Assembly (NCBI GenBank): GCA_025458905.1
Contig: JALORN010000024.1
Location: 1 to 64,000, forward strand
DNA from: Steroidobacteraceae bacterium
GTDB lineage: Bacteria; Pseudomonadota; Gammaproteobacteria; Steroidobacterales; Steroidobacteraceae
Direction: 5' to 3'
Length of the DNA stretch: 64,000 bases
The position numbers and the translations under genes are program-made. Below the pieces are notes generated by a model that saw nothing but the letters and a program-made list of their open reading frames with translations, was not told the origin of the DNA and searched no databases. Each line of letters opens with the position of its first letter. The first letter of the stretch is position 1. Shown piece after piece: positions 52,010 to 59,941 of the stretch.

Positions 52010-52282
52010 CTGGCGTTGCAGCGCGACCGAACCGACTGGTGACCCCAGGTCGCGCTCGGGCAACGACGCGAGGGAGGGCACGAGGACGAGATACTCCGAA
52101 TCCTCCAGGTGAACTGCCGGGGTCAGTCGACCCGGAGCCTGGGGCAGCGCGACTCGCGGAGCCATGGGGGCCACGAGTCGCGAGCGACTCCCCGCGAGCA
52201 GGTCGGACTGCATGACGACGACCCACGGGTAAGCACGTCGCGCGCCCGGAACCGGATTAGCGTGGACGTCAAACTGCGCCAT
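51968..52282 (-). CDS. ccdB: CcdB-family gyrase-targeting toxin
   Basis: A 104-residue CcdB homologue: MAQFDVHANPVPGARRAYPWVVVMQSDLL, RLTPAVHLEDSEYLVLVPSLASLP and LLLAAVDYLFFGV. F-plasmid CcdB ends in Trp-Gly-Ile, important for poisoning gyrase; this one ends Phe-Gly-Val, so potency may differ. The ATG at 52282 lies within ccdA (14-bp overlap), the usual coupled arrangement. Its 3' end overlaps the serine hydrolase gene on the other strand by 42 bp. Confidence 0.88.
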   Translation of the reverse strand: MAQFDVHANPVPGARRAYPWVVVMQSDLLAGSRSRLVAPMAPRVALPQAPGRLTPAVHLEDSEYLVLVPSLASLPERDLGSPVGSVALQRQLLLAAVDYLFFGV

Positions 52283-52541
52283 CGTCCCGGTCGTAGTGCG
52301 TGCGGACGAGTTCGGCGAAGTCGCCATGCCGGCTGGCGTACTCGTCGACGGCAGCGAGGTCCCGCTGGATCTCGGCCTTGATCGTCTCGGCGCGCTTCCT
52401 GGAATACGCCTCGGCGACGGCCTGCTCGGCTACCTGCGAAACGTTGATCCCGGCGCGCTTCGCCTTGGCATAGAGGTCGGAATTGACGGTGATGCTCACC
52501 GTCTGCTTGGAGGCCTCTCGCTCGAAGAGGGAATCGCGCAT
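52269..52541 (-). CDS. ccdA: CcdA-family antitoxin
   Basis: A 90-residue antitoxin. The N-terminal ribbon-helix-helix (KQTVSITVNSDLYAKAKRAGINVSQVAEQAV) would bind the operator, and the C-terminal half (RKRAETIKAEIQRDLAAVDEYASRHGDFAELV) would wrap CcdB. It precedes and overlaps ccdB, and normally represses the operon. Only 33 bp separate it from the lipoprotein gene upstream, so the promoter must lie in or near that gene. Confidence 0.88.
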   Translation of the reverse strand: MRDSLFEREASKQTVSITVNSDLYAKAKRAGINVSQVAEQAVAEAYSRKRAETIKAEIQRDLAAVDEYASRHGDFAELVRTHYDRDDGAV

Positions 52542-52574
52542 CGAAAGCGACCCGTGTCGAAATACACGGGTAAT

Positions 52575-53507
52575 CTACCCATGCCCGGAAACCTCGTCCA
52601 GCCCCAGTCCAGCGGCGCTCCCTTCGGCCAGCGCCTGCCGCAGCCACTCCCACCCCTTGCGCAGCGCCAGGATGCCGGAAGCCGAGCCGCCGATGGTGCG
52701 GATCCGGAACCCCATCGGTCGGTGCCCGGGGTCGGTCCAGAGGTCAAAGTCCAGCCGGAACGTGCCGCCGTCCGGGAGCGGCAGCAGTTCGACGAAGGAG
52801 AAGTGCCGGATCGGCGTCTCGCGGCCGGCGGGATCGCGCAGCCGGCGCTCTCCGTGGTAGCTGAGGCGCGAGCGGCCGCCGGACAGCGTGCGCACCCGGT
52901 CGAGGTCCTGGCCGACCCAGCGGAACTCCTGCTCGCCGCCGCGCGCGAAGTCGTAGTGTCGCGTCATGACGAACATTGCGGTGGCGCTCGGCGACATGTT
53001 GACGAAGCAATCCGGATCGCAGCTCGCCGACGTCGTGGACGCTCCGGCGCCAGAGCCCGACAGCGGATGCACGTCGATCGCCACCGCCATGCCCCGCACC
53101 TGCATCGCGATCGCCACCGGCTGCCCGTCGTAGAGCCCGACGCCGTGCGCAGACAGCGAACGCCAGGCCGCATCGAGGTCGAACCGTGCCTGCACGCGGT
53201 AGGCACCGCTGGCCGCCGTGATGTTGTTCAGCAGCGTGTAGCCGCCGTCGGGACGCTGCAGGTACTCGAAGACTTCCTCGCGGTCGAACGGTCCACCGCC
53301 GGTGACGACCAGCGCGCCGCTGTCGAGCAGGCGTGCACCGCGGACTCCCGCGTAGAGAGTCGACTCGGCGCGGGCCACGGGCAACGGCGTGGACAGGCAG
53401 CCGGCGACCACCGTGAGCGCGATGGCGCTACCGACGATCGCAACTGCCGATGCGACGCGAAGCAGCACGGCTACGACCCCCCTGTGTGGAGAAGACCCCG
53501 AAGCCAT
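52575..53507 (-). CDS. predicted lipoprotein of unknown function
   Basis: A 310-residue protein that I do not recognise. The N-terminus has a hydrophobic core (LLRVASAVAIVGSAIALTVVAGC) ending in a plausible lipobox. The mature region is beta-rich, with FDREEVFEYLQRPDGGYTLLNNITAASGAYRVQARF and EFRWVGQDLDRVRTLSGGRSRLSYHGER, and two Cys in SCDPDCF. It reads towards ccdAB on the same strand. A repeat locus separates it from mcr. Confidence 0.6.
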   Translation of the reverse strand: MASGSSPHRGVVAVLLRVASAVAIVGSAIALTVVAGCLSTPLPVARAESTLYAGVRGARLLDSGALVVTGGGPFDREEVFEYLQRPDGGYTLLNNITAASGAYRVQARFDLDAAWRSLSAHGVGLYDGQPVAIAMQVRGMAVAIDVHPLSGSGAGASTTSASCDPDCFVNMSPSATAMFVMTRHYDFARGGEQEFRWVGQDLDRVRTLSGGRSRLSYHGERRLRDPAGRETPIRHFSFVELLPLPDGGTFRLDFDLWTDPGHRPMGFRIRTIGGSASGILALRKGWEWLRQALAEGSAAGLGLDEVSGHG

Positions 53508-53531
53508 CCCGTCTCGCGCAGAAGAATCCGC

Positions 53532-53578
53532 AAAAAATAAATCCGTCCCCTTTTCAAAAACAAATCCGTCCCCTTTTC
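53532..53578. repeat. dispersed repeat, locus 5 (two direct units at the mcr stop)
   Basis: Two direct units, about 53532-53555 and 53556-53578, read TGAAAAGGGGACGGATTT on the minus strand. The mcr stop TGA (minus strand, 53577-53579) is the first three bases of the terminal unit, so the repeat begins exactly at the end of mcr. The second unit has a C in the AT-rich part (caaat). Confidence 0.85.
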
Positions 53579-56500
53579 AGACCGTGATGGCGAGGCCGCG
53601 GTAGATGCGGGCGCGGTAGCGGCTTTCCTGGGCCTCGGCGAGCGGCGCGGCGGCGAGCAGCACGGCGTGGGCGAAGCGGCCGTACTCCTCCGCCTGCTCG
53701 GCGGCATCGCGTGGCTCCTCGCTGCGCATGCGGCGTGTCAGGTTCACCTGGTTCACCGGCACGTAGGTATGGAGGCGCTCGTTCTCGACGCCGAGCGTCG
53801 CGGTCAGCGCGTGCAGCGTGGTCTTCACGAAGTTGGCGAGCGCGAACTGGGCGATCGTGCCGCCGACCGGCACGTCGGGCGAGCAGAGGATCAGCCGCGT
53901 GCCCTTGAACAGCGAGACCTTGCGCGCCACGCGGAAGTGGTGCGTCAGGTTGGCCTCGACCAGGGCCGCGAACCCGGCCGCGTTCAGTCGCTCCTCGCCC
54001 TCGACGCCGAACAGTCCCGTCGGCAGGGGCGCGAACGGCGTGCAGATCACGGCCGCCGGCTTGCCGGTCGACTGGAAGGCGCGGTCGAGGCCCGCCTCGA
54101 GGTCGTCGCCGACTGCGAGATAGGTGACGCGGTCGTGGCCGAGCGCGCGGCCGAGCGCCGCGCGGATCGCCTCGCCGCGCCGCTGCGTGCGCGTCAGCAT
54201 CATCACGCTGCCGACGTGGCCTTCCGCGAGGAACAGGCGCGCTGCCGCGGCCACCGGCTCGGCCATGTGCTCGCCGACGAACCAGATGGTCTCGCCCTCC
54301 ATGCGTCGCACGCGCTCGGGCTTGGCGCGGCCGAACAGCTCGCGCTCGGTGATCGTGCGCTCCTGCTGCAGGCCGCCGGAGGGCTCGAAGGTCTCGCCGG
54401 AGATCGCGCGGTCGGCCATGAAGAACACGGTCGCGAGCGCGACGTCGGTCTCGGTCGGCATGCGCCGCAGGTGCAGCATGCCGAGCACGCCGGTGCGGAT
54501 CTTGCCAGCCTCGGCGCGCACCGCCTCCGGGTCGACGAACGGCGGCGGCGGCTCCGGGAGCGAGCCCACCCAGGACTGGGCACGCTGCACGTCGAGCGGG
54601 TCGACGAGGATGCAGCCGTTGCGCAGCCGGTGCACCAGCCGGTCGGCGATCGCGTGGGTCATCAGGAAGCGCAGCGACGAGTGCGTCGGCGCGGCGCGAT
54701 TGCCACCCTCGGCGGCGACGCGCATCGCGAACGCCCGCAGCGGCTCGGGCGCGCTGCCCGAATGCGCCAGCAGGCCGACGTCGTTCGGTGACAGGGCGTT
54801 GAACACCGCATCGAGCGAGACCCCCTGCTCCAGCGCCTGCAGCACCGCGCCGTGCACGCCGTTGAGGCGCCGGTTCTCGATGATCAGCCGGGCACGACGG
54901 TCGAACAGGCCCGCCTTGCCCTCCTTGCCCTTGAGGCGCTGGCCGTCGACCGGGCCGGGCGCGATCGCGTTGATCTGGATCTCCGGGCCGACGAAGCGCG
55001 CGAGGTTCTCGACCAGCGCGCGCTGGCCGGCCTTCGAGACCGCGTAGTCGGCGCGGTTCGGGTAGGGCACGGCGATGTACTTCTCGCCGCCGAAGTAGGA
55101 GCTGACGTTGAGGATGTAGCCGCTGCCCTGCGCCTTCATCAGCGGCACGACCTTCTCGATCAGCGAGTAGTTCGAGTTCAGGTTCGACTGCAGCGTCGCG
55201 CGCCAGGCCTCCGGGTCGAGGTCGACCACCATCTGCTCGGCGCCCGCGACGCCGGCGTTGTTGACGAGGTAGTCGATGCGCCCGAACGCCCGCAGCGTCG
55301 CCTCGAGCGCGAGCTTCATCGCGGCCTCGCTGCCGACGTCGACGTCCGCCAGCACCTGCACGCGGTCCCCGGGCTGGTAATAGCCGATGTCCTCGAGCTC
55401 GCGGACGATGGAGGCGCGCATCTCGAGCAGCGGCTCGGCGCGCCGCGCAGTGATCATCACCTTCGCGCCGGCGATCGCCAGCAGCCGCGCGAGCTGGCCG
55501 CCGATGCCCGCCGAGCCGCCGGTGATCAGCACGCACTTGCCGAGGTGCAGGCCGGTCAGCGCCTCGGTCCAGCCGAGCACCGAGCGCTGCGCGCCCGTGA
55601 CCTCGGCGATGTTGACCGGCGCGTACAGGCAGATCTGCGGGATGCGCCGCTTCATGAACAGCAGCCGCGCCGCCTGCCCGGCGCTGAACGGCAGCGACTC
55701 CGCGTCCGGGCTGCTGAAGCGCAGGATCTGGTTCGACCACTCCACGGCGGCACGGTCGCCGCCGTTGACCTGCATCTCGCTCTCGTCGCGCCAGACGCGG
55801 ATCAGCTCCTCGATCGCCGCGCGCAGGATGTCGGCGTAGGCGTTGCCGGCGCCATCGTCGCCGTTCGACATGAACACCGCGCGCGGCGCCGCGCCGCGCG
55901 GCGCCGTCTCCTTCCAGAAGCGCGTCAGCTCGCGGGCCACCGAGATCGCGCCGGCGAGCTCGGTCGTCAGGAAGTTGTCGACGTCGGTGTCGCCGACCTC
56001 GGTCAGCGCCCCGCGGAAGCGGTACGCGCCGTAGGCCGGCAGCACGATGGCGCCGTGCAGCGCGCCGTGCTTGTCGGACGCGCGCGCCTGCGAGCCCGAG
56101 AGCACCGCGTGCAGCGTGCCGGCGCGGCTGCGGTCGAACAGCACCGGCTCGATGCGCCGGTCGCGGCCGCCGCGGCCATCGGCGTCCGGGTCGTCGACGT
56201 CGTCGCGCGCCAGCGCCGCGCGCGCCGCCTGCACGCCCTCCTCGGAACCGAGCCCCAGCAGCACGTGCGCGCCGACGCCCGCCTGCACGCGCGCGATCGC
56301 GAGCGCGTCGGCGATCTGGTCGCCGGCGGCGACCAGCACGGTCGTGCCGTCGCCGTCGAGGGTGCGCAGGTCCGGCCGCGACAGCAGCGTCGAGCGCGAC
56401 TCCTGCCAGACGTTCATGCCGTTGGTCACCTCGAAGCCGTGTGCCGAGAAGGCACGCGACTCGTCGGAGCCGAGGAACACGATCGCGTTGGCGACGTCGT

Positions 56501-57308
56501 CGATCGACGGGAACACCGGCTGCAGGCCGGCCGGGCCCTCGCCCCGCGACAGCGCCATCGTGGCGAGGAAGTCCTGCGCGGTGGTGCCGGGCGGCACCTT
56601 CTTCAGGCCGTCCATCGCCGCGAACACGTTGTGGATGCGCTCGCTCTCGATCGGGCCCGGATAGACCACGTTGACGCGGATGCCGCGCGGCCCGAGCTGC
56701 AGCGCGAGGTGGCGCGAGAAGGTGTTCAGCGCGGCCTTCGGCACGACGTAGGGCGCGCGGCCGTAGTAGCGGGTGCGCGAGAAGATCGTCGAGACGTTGA
56801 CGATGCTGGAGCCCGGCTGCAGGTGCGGCGACGCCGCGCGGCACATGTTCCAGGTCAGGCCGAACAGGTTGGAGATCGCGTCGCGCACGGTCTCGGTGTC
56901 GTTCGAACCCGCGGCCCGCAGCGCCTCGACCTCCTCGCGCGTCAGCGGCACGTTGCCGAGCGGCTGCTTGGGCCCGGTGGAGCCGGCGTTGTTGACCAGG
57001 ACGTCGAGCCGCCCGAGCTCCTGCACCACGGTCTCGACGCCGAGCCGCGCCTGGCCGGGATCGGAGGCGTCGAACGGCAGGATGAGCGCCGCTCGCGAGC
57101 CCCAGCCGAGGGTCTGCTCGATGCGCGCCAGCGTCGCCTCGAGCTTGGCGCGCTTGCGGCCGACCATCACGACGCGCGCACCTTCCTCCAGGTAGCGGCG
57201 CACGATGGTCTCGCCGAAATTGCCGCCGGCGCCGGTGATCAGGGCGACCTTCCCGGCCAGCCGACCGGTGCGCCCCTGTGCCGCCAGACCGGGATCCGTG
57301 GTCGTCAT
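53577..57308 (-). CDS. mcr: bifunctional malonyl-CoA reductase (Chloroflexus type)
   Basis: Reduces malonyl-CoA by two NADPH-dependent steps to 3-hydroxypropionate. The 1243-residue protein closely matches the Chloroflexus enzyme (about 1220 residues) in domain order. The N-terminal SDR has GAGGNFG at 26-32, Ser173 and Tyr187-x3-Lys191; the C-terminal SDR has GGSAGIGGQ near 590 and Tyr755-x3-Lys759. SDR-like extended domains follow each, and the terminus RIYRGLAITV is the family's. The ATG at 57308 has an ideal AAAGGAGG five bases upstream; an ATG at 57350 is in frame without a site. No internal stop or frameshift is seen. Confidence 0.92.
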   Translation of the reverse strand: MTTTDPGLAAQGRTGRLAGKVALITGAGGNFGETIVRRYLEEGARVVMVGRKRAKLEATLARIEQTLGWGSRAALILPFDASDPGQARLGVETVVQELGRLDVLVNNAGSTGPKQPLGNVPLTREEVEALRAAGSNDTETVRDAISNLFGLTWNMCRAASPHLQPGSSIVNVSTIFSRTRYYGRAPYVVPKAALNTFSRHLALQLGPRGIRVNVVYPGPIESERIHNVFAAMDGLKKVPPGTTAQDFLATMALSRGEGPAGLQPVFPSIDDVANAIVFLGSDESRAFSAHGFEVTNGMNVWQESRSTLLSRPDLRTLDGDGTTVLVAAGDQIADALAIARVQAGVGAHVLLGLGSEEGVQAARAALARDDVDDPDADGRGGRDRRIEPVLFDRSRAGTLHAVLSGSQARASDKHGALHGAIVLPAYGAYRFRGALTEVGDTDVDNFLTTELAGAISVARELTRFWKETAPRGAAPRAVFMSNGDDGAGNAYADILRAAIEELIRVWRDESEMQVNGGDRAAVEWSNQILRFSSPDAESLPFSAGQAARLLFMKRRIPQICLYAPVNIAEVTGAQRSVLGWTEALTGLHLGKCVLITGGSAGIGGQLARLLAIAGAKVMITARRAEPLLEMRASIVRELEDIGYYQPGDRVQVLADVDVGSEAAMKLALEATLRAFGRIDYLVNNAGVAGAEQMVVDLDPEAWRATLQSNLNSNYSLIEKVVPLMKAQGSGYILNVSSYFGGEKYIAVPYPNRADYAVSKAGQRALVENLARFVGPEIQINAIAPGPVDGQRLKGKEGKAGLFDRRARLIIENRRLNGVHGAVLQALEQGVSLDAVFNALSPNDVGLLAHSGSAPEPLRAFAMRVAAEGGNRAAPTHSSLRFLMTHAIADRLVHRLRNGCILVDPLDVQRAQSWVGSLPEPPPPFVDPEAVRAEAGKIRTGVLGMLHLRRMPTETDVALATVFFMADRAISGETFEPSGGLQQERTITERELFGRAKPERVRRMEGETIWFVGEHMAEPVAAAARLFLAEGHVGSVMMLTRTQRRGEAIRAALGRALGHDRVTYLAVGDDLEAGLDRAFQSTGKPAAVICTPFAPLPTGLFGVEGEERLNAAGFAALVEANLTHHFRVARKVSLFKGTRLILCSPDVPVGGTIAQFALANFVKTTLHALTATLGVENERLHTYVPVNQVNLTRRMRSEEPRDAAEQAEEYGRFAHAVLLAAAPLAEAQESRYRARIYRGLAITV

Positions 57309-57597
57309 CGGCCCTCCTTTCGCGCCCGCCGCGGCGCCCTCGGCGTGCATCCCGCCCGGACGCCGCCCGCTCCATGACCTGCCTCAGGATGTCTCACACA
57401 TCGGTCGCCCGAAGCAACTGTGGCTGGCGACACCGCAGCCGCGGCTACGCCGGGACCGCGGCCGCGGCCCGGTGCCGAAGCCCCGCGACCGAACCCGGCG
57501 ACCGGCCGGACACGGACCGGCTGCGCGGCGCAGGCAGCCGGTGGCATCCTTCACCGCGGCGCGCCGAACCCGGTGCCACCATTGGAGGACGGCAGAG
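57309..57597. promoter_or_regulatory. divergent intergenic region between mcr and the aldo/keto reductase
   Basis: A 289-bp region carrying the leaders of both divergent genes. Shine-Dalgarno sequences are clear on both sides (57312-57319 for mcr, GGAGG at 57584-57588 for the reductase). I see no convincing promoter hexamers or operator, apart from a loose GTCGCC/GGCGAC inverted pair near 57400-57430. No gene is supported here. Confidence 0.35.
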
Positions 57598-58659
57598 GTG
57601 GACCGAAGGACCATGGGCGACGGAGCACGCGTCCCGCATCGCGAGGCCTCGCCGACGACCCTGCCGCTACGCCTGCCGCGCCTCGCGCTCGGCTGCATGG
57701 GCTTCGGCTCGAGCGCCTGGCGACCCTGGGTGCTCGACGAGCCGGCGGCGCTGGAAGTGCTGGCCCGCGCGCTCGAGGCCGGCGTCACGTTCTTCGACAC
57801 CGCCAACGTCTACTCGACCGGCCGCAGCGAGCTCGTGCTCGGCCGGATGCTGCGCGCCGCGCAGGCGCGGGAGCGGGTGCTGGTGGCGACCAAGCTGTTC
57901 TTCCCGGTCGGCGCCGGCGAGGCCGGGCTGTCGCGCCGCAACGTGCTCGAGTCCTGCGACGCCTCGCTCCGGCGGCTCGGCCTCGAGCGCATCGACCTGC
58001 TGCAGATCCACTGCTACGACGAGGCGACGCCGGTCGAGGAGACGCTGCAGGCACTCGACGAGCTGGTGCGCGCCGGCAAGGTCGCACACCTCGGCGCATC
58101 CAACGTGCGCGCCTGGCAGCTCGCCAAGCTGAACTTCACCGCCCGCGCGCAGGGCTGGGCACCGTTCGAGACCGTGCAGGTCCACTACAACCTGCTGTAC
58201 CGCGAGGAAGAGCGCGAGCTGCTGCCGTTCTGCGTCGACCAGGGCATCGCGGTGCTGCCCTGGAGCCCGCTCGCCCGCGGGCGACTCGCGCGCCCGACCG
58301 CGCCGCTCGCGACCAGCCGCGCCGCCGCCGACGACGTCGCCGACACTCTCTATGGCCCGCCGACCGACCCGATCCTCGGCGCGCTCGCTGCGCTCTCGAC
58401 CGAGCTCGGCGTCGCCCCTGCACAGCTCGCCCTCGCGTGGACGTGGACGCGCCCGGCGGTCGCGGCGCCGGTGGTCGGCGCGACCTCGCTGCGCCACGTG
58501 GAGGAAGCCCTGGCCGCGTCGCGACTGGACCTGCCCGCCGGCGTCTTCGAGCCGCTGGAGCGCGCCTACACGCCGCGGCCGCTGGCGGACCTGCCGAAGA
58601 CGGCACGCAACCAGACGGTGCTGCAGCCGATGGAGCCGTCCCCCGGCGCCCCGGCCTAG
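57598..58659 (+). CDS. aldo/keto reductase divergent from mcr
   Basis: A 353-residue cytoplasmic NADP-dependent reductase. LALGCMGFGSSAWRPW, TFFDTANVYSTGRSELVLGRML (catalytic Asp and Tyr), VLVATKLFFPVG (Lys) and IDLLQIHCYD (His) define the family. It resembles YajO-like enzymes. The GTG at 57598 with GGAGG nine bases upstream is preferred; the ATG at 57613 has its purine tract too close. Its position suggests, but does not prove, a role with the 3-hydroxypropionate genes, for example reducing malonate semialdehyde. The stop overlaps the convergent gene by four bases. Confidence 0.88.
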   Translation: MDRRTMGDGARVPHREASPTTLPLRLPRLALGCMGFGSSAWRPWVLDEPAALEVLARALEAGVTFFDTANVYSTGRSELVLGRMLRAAQARERVLVATKLFFPVGAGEAGLSRRNVLESCDASLRRLGLERIDLLQIHCYDEATPVEETLQALDELVRAGKVAHLGASNVRAWQLAKLNFTARAQGWAPFETVQVHYNLLYREEERELLPFCVDQGIAVLPWSPLARGRLARPTAPLATSRAAADDVADTLYGPPTDPILGALAALSTELGVAPAQLALAWTWTRPAVAAPVVGATSLRHVEEALAASRLDLPAGVFEPLERAYTPRPLADLPKTARNQTVLQPMEPSPGAPA

Positions 58660-59906
58660 AGCTGCGTGCCGAGCGCCACCGAGTTGGTCGCGGTGGCGGC
58701 CGGGCTGTCGACCAGCGGGTCGCCGGTCGGCACGCCGAGCCGCAGCTTGCCGGTCGCCGACATCGAGTGGTCCCAGTTCAGTTCGACGTGCATCGAGACC
58801 GTGCGGCAGTCGCGGTGCAGGCGCTGCACCGGGTTGCCGGTCGCGTAGCCGGTGATGCCCATCATCGTCGAGAGCGTGTCGGTCGCCTCGGCGCAGAGCG
58901 TCGAGGCGAGGGTGATCAGCCGGCGCATCCGCAGCAGGTCCTCGCCGCGGATCTCCTCGCGCGCCGCGCCGTGGCGATGCAGGCGAGCGAGCACGTCGGC
59001 GAATACCAGCTCCGCCGCGTCGAGCCGCGCGCAGGCGGCGCCGATGCGCACCTGCACCGGCACCTGGGTCGCGATCGACTCGCCGAGGATGCGGCCGGTG
59101 CGGGCGCGGGTCTGCTCGAGATAGGAGGCCAGCGCGCCGCGCGCGGTGCCGAGCAGCGGCCCGAAGAACCAGCTCTTCTGGTAGGCCGGCGTGCGCACGC
59201 AGTGCACGTAGCTCTCGGCGATCGCCGCGCCCGGCGGCGTCATGCTGGTGAACTCCTGCATCGACAGCACGCGGCGCGCCGGCACCTGCAGGCCGTCGAC
59301 GCTGATGTCGTGGCTGCCGGTGCCGCGCAGTCCCTCGGCGTTCCAGGTGTCGTGGATCGAGTACTCGCCCGGCAGCAGGAGGATGAAGTGCGAGATCGGC
59401 CCCTGGCCGCCCTCGCGCGCCACGACCATCGCGCCGCCGGCGACGTTGACGCCGCTGACGAAGCTCCAGCGACCCTGCAGGCGCCAGGCCTCGCCCTCGC
59501 GATGCAGCGCGCCGCCGCCCGCCGAGCCGGTGGCGAGCACCGGGTCAGGGCTGCGCGCGAAGAACTCCTCCTGGCCCTCGGGCGCGAAGCGGCCGACGTA
59601 CATGATGTGCGAGAACACCAGCGAAGTGAGCCAGCCGGTGGCGCCGCACTCGCGCGACAGCCGCTCGCTCGCGACGTAGTGCGCGCCCCAGTCCATGCCG
59701 TAGCCGCCGAAGCGGCGCGGCATGTAGAGCCGGTGCAGCCCCGCGGCGCGCAGCGCCGCGACCACTTCCGGCACCGGGTCGCGGCGCTGCTCGGCCGCCT
59801 CGGCGTTGGCGCGGACGAGCGGCGCGAGGCGCTCGGCGGCGTCAGCGAGCTCGCCCGGCGTGGGCGCGGTGGACGGCGTCGCCGCGGTGACGGTGTGGAC
59901 GGGCAT
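58656..59906 (-). CDS. acyl-CoA-dehydrogenase-fold flavin-dependent protein, HsaA/HpaB-like monooxygenase type
   Basis: A 416-residue protein with the acyl-CoA dehydrogenase fold of group D two-component monooxygenases (HsaA-like). Visible blocks: RRFGGYGMDWGAHYVASERLSRECGATGWL, then WRLQGRWSFVSGVNVAGGAMVVA, and a C-terminal LHRDCRTVSMHVELNWDHSM typical of the type 2 C-terminal domain. GAGGAAG precedes the ATG at 59906. It follows pcs by 35 bp on the same strand, so it is probably co-transcribed. A reductase partner is not in the window. It could instead be a genuine dehydrogenase. Confidence 0.82.
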   Translation of the reverse strand: MPVHTVTAATPSTAPTPGELADAAERLAPLVRANAEAAEQRRDPVPEVVAALRAAGLHRLYMPRRFGGYGMDWGAHYVASERLSRECGATGWLTSLVFSHIMYVGRFAPEGQEEFFARSPDPVLATGSAGGGALHREGEAWRLQGRWSFVSGVNVAGGAMVVAREGGQGPISHFILLLPGEYSIHDTWNAEGLRGTGSHDISVDGLQVPARRVLSMQEFTSMTPPGAAIAESYVHCVRTPAYQKSWFFGPLLGTARGALASYLEQTRARTGRILGESIATQVPVQVRIGAACARLDAAELVFADVLARLHRHGAAREEIRGEDLLRMRRLITLASTLCAEATDTLSTMMGITGYATGNPVQRLHRDCRTVSMHVELNWDHSMSATGKLRLGVPTGDPLVDSPAATATNSVALGTQL

Positions 59907-59941
59907 GGTACTTCCTCGAGACCGGTGAGCAGGCGACGGCG

